Of a stretch of 64,000 nt of DNA, positions 16,925-25,263 are shown in pieces. The translations under genes and the position numbers were made by a program. Each line of letters starts with the position of its first letter. The first letter of the stretch is position 1. The notes under the pieces were generated by a model that saw nothing but the letters and a program-made list of their open reading frames with translations, did not search any database and was not told where the DNA came from. Origin of the DNA: an uncultured Prevotella sp. (GTDB lineage: Bacteria; Bacteroidota; Bacteroidia; Bacteroidales; Bacteroidaceae); assembly GCA_944320305.1 (NCBI GenBank), contig CALUGW010000040.1, positions 62,001 to 126,000 on the forward strand, given 5' to 3'.

Positions 16925-17488
16925 TCACTTCTTATCGCCAAAATAGCGCTCATAGAGTCCGATAAAGCCGGCGCAGTGGCGCGCCTCGTCTTTTGCCATC
17001 TCGTGAACCGTGTCGTGGGTGGCGTCCATACCTGCCGCCTTTGCATTCTTTGCAATGCGGAACTTGTCCTCGCAGGCCCCTTTCTCTGCCGCGATACGTG
17101 CCTTGAGGTTGCTCTTGGTGTCCTTCAGCACATCGCCGAGAAGCTCAGCAAACTTAGAAGCGTGCTCTGCTTCCTCAAAAGCATAGCGCTTGTAAGCCTC
17201 TGCAATCTCAGGATAGCCCTCGCGGTCTGCCTGACGGCTCATGGCAAGATACATTCCAACCTCACCGCACTCTCCGTTGAAGTGCGCCTCAAGATCCTTG
17301 ATCATTTCTTCATTGGCACCCTCCTTGCGGGCTGCACCGAGAACGTGCATTGTTGCGAATGTGGCCTGCCCGTCGTCTGACAGCTCCACAAACTTTGAAG
17401 CCGGAGCCTTACAGATCGGGCACTGCTCAGGAGCATTCTCGCCCTCGTAGATGTAACCACAGACAGAGCAAATAAATTTCTTCTTCAT
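16925..17488 (-). CDS. Rubrerythrin (reverse type, rubredoxin domain first)
   Basis: A 187-residue peroxide-scavenging iron protein. Unlike classical rubrerythrin, the rubredoxin-like domain is N-terminal: [20 protein letters not shown] supplies four Cys ligands for the Fe(SCys)4 centre. The ferritin-like four-helix part follows, with [26 protein letters not shown] (E-x-x-H) near residue 108, and [14 protein letters not shown] near 165 (second E-x-x-H type). It reduces hydrogen peroxide in anaerobes, using electrons from NADH via rubredoxin or flavodoxin. Strong promoter upstream (17519-17549). Confidence 0.95.
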   Translation of the reverse strand: MKKKFICSVCGYIYEGENAPEQCPICKAPASKFVELSDDGQATFATMHVLGAARKEGANEEMIKDLEAHFNGECGEVGMYLAMSRQADREGYPEIAEAYKRYAFEEAEHASKFAELLGDVLKDTKSNLKARIAAEKGACEDKFRIAKNAKAAGMDATHDTVHEMAKDEARHCAGFIGLYERYFGDKK

Positions 17489-17518
17489 AATGTATTTGTT
17501 TTAAATCCTATGTAAATG

Positions 17519-17549
17519 CAAAGATAGTTATAATTTGCGTCATCCGCAA
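17519..17549 (-). promoter_or_regulatory. Bacteroidota-type promoter of rubrerythrin
   Basis: Minus-strand TATCTTTG (17519-17526) with TTG at 17547-17549, spacing 20 bases, 30 bases before the ATG. It begins within 30 bases of the end of the truncated pectinesterase tail. Confidence 0.72.
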
Positions 17550-17574
17550 GACTGTTAAGCAATATTAATATTAT

Positions 17575-18585
17575 TTATTCTTTCCATTTTGCGCCGTCAC
17601 GCATAACGAAACGTATTGTCTTGTTTTGCGGAACAGACGGTTTGTCCCATTCACCGGGAAACAGCTGGATGGTTGTTTCCTTGCCTTCGGGCGCCTTGTC
17701 AACAGCTTCCTGCACACTGAAGAAATCCCCCACTCCATTCCGCGCCACCGAGAAATCATAATCCAGCAGGTGCTTTTTCAGAGCCGGCACTTCTTCGGCC
17801 ACCGCACCTGCAAGCAGTCTGGCCACCACGTGTGCCCCGTAGACATTATAATGAGTGTTGTCCTGTCTGCCTTTGGGCACAGAGGGTTCTTCTCCCGGAT
17901 AAAACCACATATGGAGTTTCTTTGACTGTTCGCGCCCGAGACCTTGTTCCAAATCGTGTGTAATCTTGTTTGCGTCAACAAACGCCACGCCCATTTCGCT
18001 GGCAACATTGCGCGGTGAGAATCGGTAATCGCCATGGGTGTCAACCAGCACGTCTCCCTCTTCCGCTGTTTTGCTGCCTTTCGTCTGGCCTGTTGTGTTC
18101 CTCAGCGCCTCATCGTCGTCATTCTTTGGTGCCTCTTTCATAAAATTGCGCCGCACAACACAGCTGAACAGAACCGGGATGCCCCCTTTATCACGTGTCT
18201 CGCGAACAAATTTTCTAAGATTCTCGTCGAATGTCGTTCCTGGGTCAGTGTGACGGTCGGGGTTGGACTTCTCGTCGTTATGCCCAAACTGAATGAACAC
18301 ATAATCGCCGGGCTTTATCCTGTCAACCACTTTCTGCCACCGCCCTTCATCAATAAAACTTTTCGACGAGCGCCCGTTGACGGCATGATTCTCAACACGA
18401 ATGCCCTCGTCAAAATAACAGGGAAGAGCCATGCCCCACCCTCTTTCCTTGTTGCCGTTCTTGAGGCTTTTGTTGGCCATGGTCGAGTCACCAATCATAA
18501 AGACCGTCACCGCCGTGTCTGGTTTGAAAGAATACAATGCCAGCAAAGTGGCCATAATCCATAAAAATAATCTTGATTTTCTCAT
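17575..18585 (-). CDS. Rhamnogalacturonan acetylesterase with a vestigial pectinesterase tail
   Basis: Secreted SGNH/GDSL esterase (CE12 type) that removes acetyl groups from rhamnogalacturonan I of pectin. After a signal peptide (MRKSRLFLWIMATLLALYSF) block I VFMIGDSTMANKS with the catalytic Ser lies near residue 29, block III YVFIQFGHNDEKS near 95, and DNTHYNVYGAHVVARLLAG with Asp and His near 250. From about residue 280 it changes: YDFSVARNGVGDFFSVQEAV and ETTIQLFPGEWDKP resemble the first strands of a pectin methylesterase (CE8), but the frame stops after about 55 residues, so no catalytic pectinesterase core is present. Related Bacteroidales genes fuse both enzymes, so this looks like a decayed fusion. 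Fits the galacturonate genes nearby. Confidence 0.9.
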   Translation of the reverse strand: MRKSRLFLWIMATLLALYSFKPDTAVTVFMIGDSTMANKSLKNGNKERGWGMALPCYFDEGIRVENHAVNGRSSKSFIDEGRWQKVVDRIKPGDYVFIQFGHNDEKSNPDRHTDPGTTFDENLRKFVRETRDKGGIPVLFSCVVRRNFMKEAPKNDDDEALRNTTGQTKGSKTAEEGDVLVDTHGDYRFSPRNVASEMGVAFVDANKITHDLEQGLGREQSKKLHMWFYPGEEPSVPKGRQDNTHYNVYGAHVVARLLAGAVAEEVPALKKHLLDYDFSVARNGVGDFFSVQEAVDKAPEGKETTIQLFPGEWDKPSVPQNKTIRFVMRDGAKWKE

Positions 18586-18673
18586 ATGCGAAGTAAATTA
18601 CATAATATGACTTTTGGCAAAAAGATGTGTCTGACCCAATGGGAGCACAACGTTCCCGGGAGCTTTAAGCCAT

Positions 18674-18734
18674 TTGAAATTAACGGACAAATGCCCGCCT
18701 GCCGGCAGTCAAAGGCACTGTCCGTTAATTTCAA
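18674..18734. repeat. Perfect 16-bp inverted repeat downstream of hisS
   Basis: TTGAAATTAACGGACA (18674-18689) is repeated in inverse at 18719-18734, with a 29-base loop that itself holds the palindrome CTGCCGGCAG. It lies between the hisS stop and the acetylesterase start. There is no T-run on either strand, so it is not a classical intrinsic terminator; a Rho-type or structured 3' end, or an operator of the downstream gene, are alternatives. Confidence 0.75.
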
Positions 18735-18805
18735 CAAATAATACGAGTCACAATGGTGCCACGCTCAGCAAATTCAGACTTTGCGTCATTTATCCGGATG
18801 CCTCA

Positions 18806-20176
18806 TTAAAATTGAGGCGTGACAATCTCAACCAGCTTGTCCGAGGAAACCGTCTGCTGTTCGCCTGTGACCATATTCTTGACCGTCACCATGCCGTTTG
18901 CTATCTCATTTTCGCCCACCAGAGCAACAAACGGTATGCCTTTGGCATTGGCATAGCTCATCTGCTTCTTCATCTTTGCCGCGTCGGGATACAGCTCTGT
19001 GCGCACGCCGGCAGCTCTTGCCGCTGCTGCCAGAGGCAGGCAGGCGGCACTCTCGCGCCCGCCAAAGTTGATGAATAGCAGCTGTGTGCCGGCCATTGCG
19101 TCTTTGGGATAAAGGTCCAGGGCGTTGAGCACATCAAAAATGCGGTCGGCCCCGAAAGAGATTCCCACTCCGCTAAGCCCCGGCATACCGAATATTCCCG
19201 TCAGGTTGTCGTAACGTCCGCCGCCGGTTATGCTGCCCATGGGGGTGTCAAGCGCCTTGACCTCGAAGATGGCCCCGGTATAATAATTCAGGCCACGGGC
19301 AAGAGTAAGGTCCAGCTCAATCTGATTGTTGAGCTTAACGGACTTCAGCGAGTCGAGAATGAAGCGGGTCTCCTCCACGCCTTTCAGTCCGGTCTCATTG
19401 CCGCTCAGCACATCTGATATTGCAGCCAGCTTCTCTTCGTTGGTGCCTTCAAGCCTGATTATCGGTTGGAGTTTCAGAACAGACTCCTCGCTTATGCCGC
19501 AGTCACGCAACTCGGCATTGACTCCGTCAAGCCCGATTTTTTCAAGTTTGTCAATGGCAACAGTGATGTCAACCATCTTTTCCGGCGCACCGATGGCGTC
19601 GGCAATGCCGGAAAGAATCTTGCGGTTGTTGATTTTAATCACCACCCGCACCCCGAAGCGGGTGAACACCTCGTCTACAATCTGCATCAGCTCAACCTCG
19701 TTGAGCAGCGAGTCGCTGCCCACCACGTCGGCGTCGCACTGGTAGAACTCGCGGTAGCGCCCTTTCTGCGGACGGTCGGCACGCCAAACGGGCTGAATCT
19801 GATAGCGCTTGAAGGGCAGCTGAAGCTCGTCGCGGTGCATCACCACGTAACGGGCGAACGGCACTGTCAGGTCGTAGCGGAGTCCTTTCTCACAAAGGCG
19901 CGATGCCAAGTGCGGCGTGTTGCGTTCTTCAAGCTCGCTGTCTGTGACCTTGCTCAGAAAGTCTCCGCTGTTCAGCACCTTGAACAACAGCTTGTCGCCT
20001 TCCTCGCCGTATTTTCCCATAAGGGTCTGGAGGGTCTCCATGGCGGGAGTCTCAATCTGCTGGTACCCGTAAACAGAGAATACCGAGCGGATGGTGTTGA
20101 AAATATAGTTGCGCTTTGACATCTCCACAGGCGAGAAGTCGCGCGTGCCTTTGGGTATGCTTGTTTTTTGTGCCAT
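18806..20176 (-). CDS. hisS: Histidyl-tRNA synthetase
   Basis: Class II synthetase charging tRNA-His. About 456 residues with [18 protein letters not shown] at the start, motif 2 region [19 protein letters not shown] near residue 115, the histidine loop [16 protein letters not shown] near 270, [12 protein letters not shown] motif 3 near 300, and a C-terminal anticodon-binding domain. I prefer the ATG at 20176 over the GTG at 20179; the ATG shares one base with the purA stop (TGATG), so translation is likely coupled. Operon order fur-purA-hisS. Confidence 0.97.
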   Translation of the reverse strand: MAQKTSIPKGTRDFSPVEMSKRNYIFNTIRSVFSVYGYQQIETPAMETLQTLMGKYGEEGDKLLFKVLNSGDFLSKVTDSELEERNTPHLASRLCEKGLRYDLTVPFARYVVMHRDELQLPFKRYQIQPVWRADRPQKGRYREFYQCDADVVGSDSLLNEVELMQIVDEVFTRFGVRVVIKINNRKILSGIADAIGAPEKMVDITVAIDKLEKIGLDGVNAELRDCGISEESVLKLQPIIRLEGTNEEKLAAISDVLSGNETGLKGVEETRFILDSLKSVKLNNQIELDLTLARGLNYYTGAIFEVKALDTPMGSITGGGRYDNLTGIFGMPGLSGVGISFGADRIFDVLNALDLYPKDAMAGTQLLFINFGGRESAACLPLAAAARAAGVRTELYPDAAKMKKQMSYANAKGIPFVALVGENEIANGMVTVKNMVTGEQQTVSSDKLVEIVTPQF

Positions 20177-21447
20177 CACTTCCTTACTATTGTCTGTTCC
20201 CTGTCAGGGCCGATTGAGATAATCTTTATCGGAGTCTCAAGCTGTGTCTCGAGGAACGCTATGTAATCATTGAACTCCTTCGGGAACTGGCTCTCGTCGG
20301 TGAACTTTGTCATGTCTGTCTTCCAGCCCGGCATCTCGGTGTAGACCGGCTCAATGTCGTCCGATATGTCGTAAGGGAAATAGTCAATCTGCTTGCCGTG
20401 CTGACGGTATGCCACACAGGCTTTTATGGTGTCGAATCCGTCGAGGACATCGCTTTTCATCATTATCAGCTTGGTGACGCCGTTGACCATTATCGCGTAT
20501 TTCAGAGCAACGAGGTCAATCCAGCCGCAGCGGCGCTCACGCCCAGTCACAGCTCCATACTCATGGCCGAGCTGCCTTATCGTGCTTCCGGTCTCGTCGA
20601 AAAGTTCCGTCGGGAAAGGACCTGCGCCGACTCTTGTGCAGTATGCCTTCATGATGCCGAACACGTCGCCTATCTTGTTAGGGCCGATGCCCAGGCCGGT
20701 GCACGCTCCGCCGCAGATTGTGTTTGACGATGTTACAAACGGGTATGACCCGAAGTCAACGTCGAGCATTGTGCCCTGCGCTCCCTCGCAGAGCACGCTC
20801 TTGCCTTCTTTCAGCAGGCCGTTCACCTCATGCTCCGAGTCAACGATATTGAAAGTGCGCAGATAATCGATTCCCTCCATCCATTTTTTCTCGACGTCGG
20901 TGATGTCATACTCATATCCCATCGACTTGAGAATGGCCTCGTGGCGCGCCTTGCATGCCTGGTATCTGGCGGCGAAATCCTCGAAAATGTCTCCCACGCG
21001 CAGACCGTTTCTTGATATTTTGTCCGTGTAGGTCGGACCGATGCCTTTGCCCGTCGTGCCCACTTTGCTCTTGCCCTTGGCAGCCTCGTAGGCGGCGTCG
21101 AGCACTCTGTGGGTGGGCATGATGAGGTGGGCCTTCTTCGATATGTGCAGGCGGTCGCGCAGATTGTGGCCGCTGGCTTCGAGCGCTTTTGCCTCGTCCA
21201 TGAACAGGTCGGGGGCCAGCACAACGCCGTTGCCTATGATATTGACCTTTCCGCCCTGGAATATGCCCGACGGGATGCTGCGCAGAACATACTTCTGCCC
21301 CTCGAACTCCAGCGTGTGGCCGGCGTTGGGGCCGCCCTGGAAGCGGGCGACAACATCATATTGTGGAGTCAGAACATCGACCACCTTTCCTTTTCCCTCA
21401 TCGCCCCACTGGAGTCCCAGCAGGACATCTACTTTACCTTTGTTCAT
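20176..21447 (-). CDS. purA: Adenylosuccinate synthetase
   Basis: GTP-dependent first committed step of AMP synthesis from IMP. About 423 residues. Seen are [19 protein letters not shown] (P-loop with catalytic Asp) at the start, [10 protein letters not shown] with the catalytic His near 37, [16 protein letters not shown] near 125, and [22 protein letters not shown] near 220 in pieces. The frame runs to 21489, but [14 protein letters not shown] at 21447 matches the normal start; it overlaps the fur stop by 14 bases. Lies between fur and hisS in a coupled cluster. Confidence 0.97.
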   Translation of the reverse strand: MNKGKVDVLLGLQWGDEGKGKVVDVLTPQYDVVARFQGGPNAGHTLEFEGQKYVLRSIPSGIFQGGKVNIIGNGVVLAPDLFMDEAKALEASGHNLRDRLHISKKAHLIMPTHRVLDAAYEAAKGKSKVGTTGKGIGPTYTDKISRNGLRVGDIFEDFAARYQACKARHEAILKSMGYEYDITDVEKKWMEGIDYLRTFNIVDSEHEVNGLLKEGKSVLCEGAQGTMLDVDFGSYPFVTSSNTICGGACTGLGIGPNKIGDVFGIMKAYCTRVGAGPFPTELFDETGSTIRQLGHEYGAVTGRERRCGWIDLVALKYAIMVNGVTKLIMMKSDVLDGFDTIKACVAYRQHGKQIDYFPYDISDDIEPVYTEMPGWKTDMTKFTDESQFPKEFNDYIAFLETQLETPIKIISIGPDREQTIVRK

Positions 21448-21949
21448 TGCTATTGTTGTTCTTTTGTGATTTCTGTTTTTTCTGTTCACTGCTTTTCTTT
21501 CGCGTCAGCTTGGCCTGGCAGGCGCTGCACACGCCGTAGACATAAAGCGAGTAGCCTTCTTTGCGAAATCGCCTGAGATGCAGACGCCCGACCGCCTCCG
21601 CGACCTCTGCTGACTTAATCTCCATTATCCCGCCACAGATTGTGCACACCCGGTGGCAGTGGCTGCCGCTGTTGTGGCAGGCCTCATACCGTGTGGCGCC
21701 CTGAAAGCGGTGGCGTATGACCAGCCGCAGGCTCACAAAGAGCCTCATTGTGTTGTAGAGTGTGGCTCTGCTGACCTGGAATGTGCCGTCTGCCGCAAGT
21801 TTTGCCCCCAGCTCGTCGATGGTGAAATATTTCCCCATGGCGAACACGGCGTCCAATATCGCATACCGTTCGGGAGTCTTGCGATAGCTGTTGGCCTCGA
21901 GGCATTCTGTCAGCCTCTGGTGCAATGCCTCCCTCACACTCTCTTTCAT
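21434..21949 (-). CDS. Fur family transcriptional regulator
   Basis: A 171-residue ferric uptake regulator-type repressor. The winged helix covers about residues 20-85 (RKTPERYAILDAVFAMGKYF; FQVSRATLYNTMRLFVSLRL). The dimerisation domain shows CHNSGSHCHRVCTICGG and later CSACQAKL, two CxxC pairs that form the structural zinc site. Whether it senses iron, zinc or peroxide (Fur, Zur or PerR) cannot be told from sequence alone. The C-terminus is a Lys/Ser/Asn-rich tail. First gene of fur-purA-hisS; a TAACTTTG -7 box lies at 21978-21985 (minus). Confidence 0.92.
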   Translation of the reverse strand: MKESVREALHQRLTECLEANSYRKTPERYAILDAVFAMGKYFTIDELGAKLAADGTFQVSRATLYNTMRLFVSLRLVIRHRFQGATRYEACHNSGSHCHRVCTICGGIMEIKSAEVAEAVGRLHLRRFRKEGYSLYVYGVCSACQAKLTRKKSSEQKKQKSQKNNNSNEQR

Positions 21950-22148
21950 AACACTGTGCTCTGTTTCATAAACCGTACAAAGTTACACAAAATAGCCGAA
22001 ACGGACGAATAAAACCAGCACAATTGCTTCTCCTGCCGACATATGTCATGCGGTTTTAGGCCGTATTTTAACACTTCCAAAATCAGCGAAATAGAAATCA
22101 GGAAGTACAAAAAAGTGTTTTATCTTGACAAACAGCCGCCACTCTTTT

Positions 22149-22258
22149 CCCAAACAAGCCATATTACTCTGCAATATAGGACATTTTGCACTGCAATATA
22201 GGCCATATTGCAGCGCTATTAAGGCCGTTTGGCAGTGTCATTAAGGCCGTTTTGCATA
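22149..22258. repeat. 22-bp tandem repeat array, locus 3 (five units plus a decayed sixth)
   Basis: Units start at 22149, 22171, 22193, 22215 and 22237; a sixth, badly decayed one may follow at 22259. Here the units run mainly as direct repeats: GCAATATAGGCC appears in unit 3, GCAATATAGGAC in unit 2, and TTAAGGCCGTTT in units 4 and 5, each followed by a TTGCA or TGGCA end. This direct orientation distinguishes it from loci 2, 4 and 5, where neighbours are inverted. Confidence 0.87.
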
Positions 22259-22316
22259 GCCGGAAGGCGGTTTTCGGGGGCCGGAGGGATTGTTTCGGGT
22301 GCTGAAAAAGTTGCGC

Positions 22317-22361
22317 AATTGGGCTAATTGAGCCAATAAGTCTAATCAGTCCAGTTAGTTA
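22317..22361. repeat. Degenerate 9-bp tandem repeat
   Basis: Five 9-base units in a row: AATTGGGCT, AATTGAGCC, AATAAGTCT, AATCAGTCC, AGTTAGTTA. Short AT-rich tandem tracts like this can vary in copy number. No gene overlaps it. Confidence 0.65.
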
Positions 22362-22573
22362 CGATTGCACACTCAGGATTGGCGTATTTGCGGCCAGAAG
22401 ACAAATTGTTTTTAAATACGCGAATTTTGAGGGTGTCAGAGCGGCATTGTTTTAACTTGTGTTTAAAATGATTAATTGCCTGTCGGCGGCAAGCAGCCCG
22501 CCTTGGCTTTGCCCGCACGTCAATGCGAAATTGTCTGCCAAAGCGGAAAAACGCAGATGAGCGGCGACAAATG

Positions 22574-22635
22574 GCAAATCCGCTTTTGCCCCCATGCTGC
22601 ACATGATGCCTTGATGGTTGCAAAAGCGGATTTGC
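22574..22635. repeat. Perfect 16-bp inverted repeat after the FadL-like gene
   Basis: GCAAATCCGCTTTTGC (22574-22589) and its exact inverse (22620-22635) enclose a 30-base loop, 20 bases past the FadL-like stop. It could end that transcript although no T-run follows. Architecture (16-bp arms, about 30-base loop) resembles the one at 18674. Confidence 0.72.
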
Positions 22636-22655
22636 AAGGCTGAACGCCTGCTGCC

Positions 22656-24239
22656 TCACAAAGTATAGCCCAAAGTAAGAAGCAGCTGATGGCGCTTGTT
22701 GTCAACATCTGCCGGCGTGCACATATTGCTGATTTCAGCCTGCTGGCTGCCCACGCTATATGACGTGAACGGATAAAAATCGCCTTTGGTTATTGTGTAC
22801 TGGTACGCCAGGTCGATATTGAATTTCTTCACCGTGTAGCCCAGTCCGCAGGTCACACGGTTTGTTGCTTTCCAATTGGTATAGTCGGTTGCCGATGAAT
22901 AATAGCTTCCGGGCGAATCGATGGAGAAGTCCTTGAATCCGTTCTTGTTATACATCGGCGAGACATAATTATAGCCCAAGCGGATGGCCACGTCATGGCG
23001 TGGCTTGTACTCTGCGCCTATTTTAAAGGTGCTCACGCCTTTAAGGACAAAATCCGTATGATTGTTCATTCCGCGGTCGCTGCTGCTCGTCTCGTAATAA
23101 TCGTCGTAATACCAGTCGTAACCGCCGCCGTCATTGATGCGGGTGTCGGTCTTGCCGTAATTGGCAAAGTTGTACTCAGCGCCGATTGCAAAGCTGCGGC
23201 CCACTGTTGTGCCTACGCTCAGCCCGAACTGCCACGGTGTTCTCAACTTGAAATCATAAGCGTCCTCTATTGACCCTATGCCATAGAGCCCGGAACTTGT
23301 GTTGTTCCCGATTGTGGTGAAGTTGCGCGTGCTCAGGTCGTACCATATTGGCGTGGCGACAGACAGTCCGACCCTAAATGGAGAATTCTTCAACGGGCGG
23401 AAAATCACGCCCATCTTCACGTCCACGCCGGTGCCTGATATGATTCTGCTGTCTGCCACGGTGACTCCCGGCGCAGCCTCAGCCCCTGTCGGAACAATTG
23501 TTTCTGAATATTCGCTGTAGCTGTTGTAATTCACATCGTGTATACCAATGGTCAGTCCCAAATACACGCGGTCATCAATGTTTCCGCTGATGTTGAGGTC
23601 ATAGACGCCGATGTAGCCGTTGCCGCCACGCCGGAATGCGTAGCCGGAAGCGTCTCTGAAACCATAGACGGGGTTGCCAGACACGTCGAATGTTGTCAGC
23701 ATGGCGTTATAATAGAGGTAATCGACGGTATTGAACAGGTTGCTCCTGCCTAACACCTCGCCTTGCCGGATGTCCATGTCGATAAGGCCGGCTTCGTGCT
23801 TCAGGTATGACAGTTTGTTCTGCGACGCTCCCGACAGGCTGCCGGAGGCGGCAAGAATATGGTTGAAGTTGGTGCTCTTGTGATAATTGAACGCCACGTT
23901 AACGAATGACCTCTTGCCGCTGCGGTGTGAAAACACGAAGCCTGCCTGGTCAAAACTCATGTTTGTCTTGCTCGCGTCCGCAAAATCAGACACTCCGGGC
24001 TGCGTGACGAAGCCGAAAGACACCTGTGCCGACGAATGGCGGAAAAGGCCGATGCCGGCAGGGTTGGAACTGATGGCCGACAAATCGGCGCCCAAAGCCC
24101 CCATGGCACCACCCATGCCGACATAGCGGGCTGTGCCGTTAAGATCCTGAGTTATCAGACGTGCGTTCTCGTATGTCTCCTGAGCCGAAACTGTTCCGGC
24201 CAGAACTGCGGCCAGAGCAAATATTATATTTCTTGTCAT
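22656..24239 (-). CDS. OmpP1/FadL-like outer-membrane protein
   Basis: A 527-residue outer-membrane beta-barrel. Signal peptide MTRNIIFALAAVLAGTVSAQ, then QDLNGTARYVGMGGAMGALG and ADLSAISSNPAGIGLFRHS, the N-terminal hatch-like motif shared by FadL/OmpP1 transport proteins and related Bacteroidota barrels (the NPAG turn). The rest alternates aromatic and polar residues with Y/F-rich strands, ending KRHQLLLTLGYTL, with a terminal aromatic/Leu consistent with BAM recognition. Uptake of hydrophobic compounds is the family role; the substrate here is unknown. The next gene upstream on the same strand (24299) may share its transcript. Confidence 0.88.
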   Translation of the reverse strand: MTRNIIFALAAVLAGTVSAQETYENARLITQDLNGTARYVGMGGAMGALGADLSAISSNPAGIGLFRHSSAQVSFGFVTQPGVSDFADASKTNMSFDQAGFVFSHRSGKRSFVNVAFNYHKSTNFNHILAASGSLSGASQNKLSYLKHEAGLIDMDIRQGEVLGRSNLFNTVDYLYYNAMLTTFDVSGNPVYGFRDASGYAFRRGGNGYIGVYDLNISGNIDDRVYLGLTIGIHDVNYNSYSEYSETIVPTGAEAAPGVTVADSRIISGTGVDVKMGVIFRPLKNSPFRVGLSVATPIWYDLSTRNFTTIGNNTSSGLYGIGSIEDAYDFKLRTPWQFGLSVGTTVGRSFAIGAEYNFANYGKTDTRINDGGGYDWYYDDYYETSSSDRGMNNHTDFVLKGVSTFKIGAEYKPRHDVAIRLGYNYVSPMYNKNGFKDFSIDSPGSYYSSATDYTNWKATNRVTCGLGYTVKKFNIDLAYQYTITKGDFYPFTSYSVGSQQAEISNMCTPADVDNKRHQLLLTLGYTL

Positions 24240-24298
24240 TTGCTTTGCTTTATTTTAAAACTGGATTGACGATGACTATAGAATCCGGCACAGAAAAA

Positions 24299-25108
24299 CT
24301 ATCTGCGCCCGCCGAACCGCCCGCCGGAGCGTGCGCCTCCGAAACTGCCTCCACTGCGTGGGCTGCTGAAGCTGCCGCCGCTTCGCGTACCTCTGAAACT
24401 TCCGCCGGAATTAAAAGAAGGCCGCTGCGGCTGAGTGTTGACCCGTGTGGAGTTTTGATTTCTCATGAAACGTCTGTTTGTGTTGGCACGTGATGATGTT
24501 TCCGTGCGGTAATTGCGTGCAGAGCTGAAGCCAGTGCGGCTGCCGAACCGTCCGCCGCGGCTTACACTTCCGTGATTGCGCGTTCCTGTAATTCCGCGGT
24601 ACGGACGGTAATAAGACACCACCGGCCAATAGTGATGGTAATGCGGATACCAGCCGTAGTACCACCGCGAATAGTACCAGCCGCCATGCCACCACGGATC
24701 GTAGGCATACCACATTCCGTAATACCACGGATCAGACCACCGCCAATAGTCATAACGTCCGTCTGTATATCCGGCCCAATAGGGATCCCACCATGAGTAA
24801 TCATCAAAACGGCTCATTTTTCGTGTGCAGGCATAGTCTTCAGTCGAATCGGGGTAGACGCCCACGCCACCATCAAACTCTATGATGTCGTTGCCGGCCG
24901 AGTCAATCTCCTGGACATATGAGCCGCGGCGGTTGTACTCGTCCACATCCCTTTCGCTGCCGCAATAATAGACAGCCGACGGCATTTCATGAGGCTCGGG
25001 CATCAGTTCCGCTGGCTCTTCAGACGGAACAAAATACATATCGTCTTGGGCTGACAGCCCACACGTGCCAATGAGCGACAATAAAAATATTATTGACAGT
25101 CTGTTCAT
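24299..25108 (-). CDS. Secreted aromatic- and Arg/Gly-rich protein of unknown function
   Basis: 269 residues in three parts. Signal peptide MNRLSIIFLLSLIGTCGLSAQ. Residues about 22-105 are acidic (VPSEEPAELMPEPHEMP). Residues about 105-170 are extremely rich in Trp, Tyr and His: DDYSWWDPYWAGYTDGRYDY, WHGGWYYSRWYYGWYPHY. Residues about 175-269 are a Ser/Arg/Gly low-complexity tail with repeats of the type SGGSFGGARSGG, ending GGRFGGRR. I do not recognise a named family, though Bacteroidota have similar W/Y-then-RG proteins. Position right after the FadL-like gene upstream on the same strand may mean envelope function. A minus-strand TAACTTTG at 25186-25193 may be its -7 box. Confidence 0.8.
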   Translation of the reverse strand: MNRLSIIFLLSLIGTCGLSAQDDMYFVPSEEPAELMPEPHEMPSAVYYCGSERDVDEYNRRGSYVQEIDSAGNDIIEFDGGVGVYPDSTEDYACTRKMSRFDDYSWWDPYWAGYTDGRYDYWRWSDPWYYGMWYAYDPWWHGGWYYSRWYYGWYPHYHHYWPVVSYYRPYRGITGTRNHGSVSRGGRFGSRTGFSSARNYRTETSSRANTNRRFMRNQNSTRVNTQPQRPSFNSGGSFRGTRSGGSFSSPRSGGSFGGARSGGRFGGRR

Positions 25109-25235
25109 AATCTCATCATTTAAACGTTATTTAATGACAGAATCGCATTATCCCACCTTTAATCCATCCGTTATTGCTAACATTGCAAAGTTAAGGAAAA
25201 AACTCAAACATATATGTTGTTTCGGCGTTTTTTTG

Positions 25236-25243
25236 TATTTTTG
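25236..25243 (+). promoter_or_regulatory. -7 element of prmA
   Basis: TATTTTTG fits TAnnTTTG, 20 bases before the prmA ATG; TTG at 25217-25219 is a poorly spaced -33 candidate. Confidence 0.55.
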
Positions 25244-25263
25244 CAAGTCTAATTAACAAGAAT

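Larger units (their letters stand above)
21950..22655. other. Gene-free gap with repeat array locus 3
   Basis: 706 bases between the FadL-like stop and the fur start. Contents: the fur -7 box TAACTTTG at 21978-21985 (minus), the 22-bp array 22149-22258, a 9-bp degenerate tandem repeat 22317-22361, and a perfect 16-bp inverted repeat 22574-22635. Overlapping open frames of 60-105 codons on the minus strand show no family resemblance and are taken as chance. Confidence 0.6.

Noticed and set aside
15424-17055. 543-residue version of the beta-helix protein
   Set aside because: The extra N-terminus is antisense-free but lies in the rubrerythrin gene; the lipoprotein signal begins at 16884.
22149-22258. 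CRISPR array
   Set aside because: Units follow each other without spacers, are degenerate, and no cas genes are present.
22342-22659. 105-codon frame downstream of the FadL-like gene
   Set aside because: Crosses a perfect inverted repeat and overlaps the FadL-like stop; no resemblance to known proteins.
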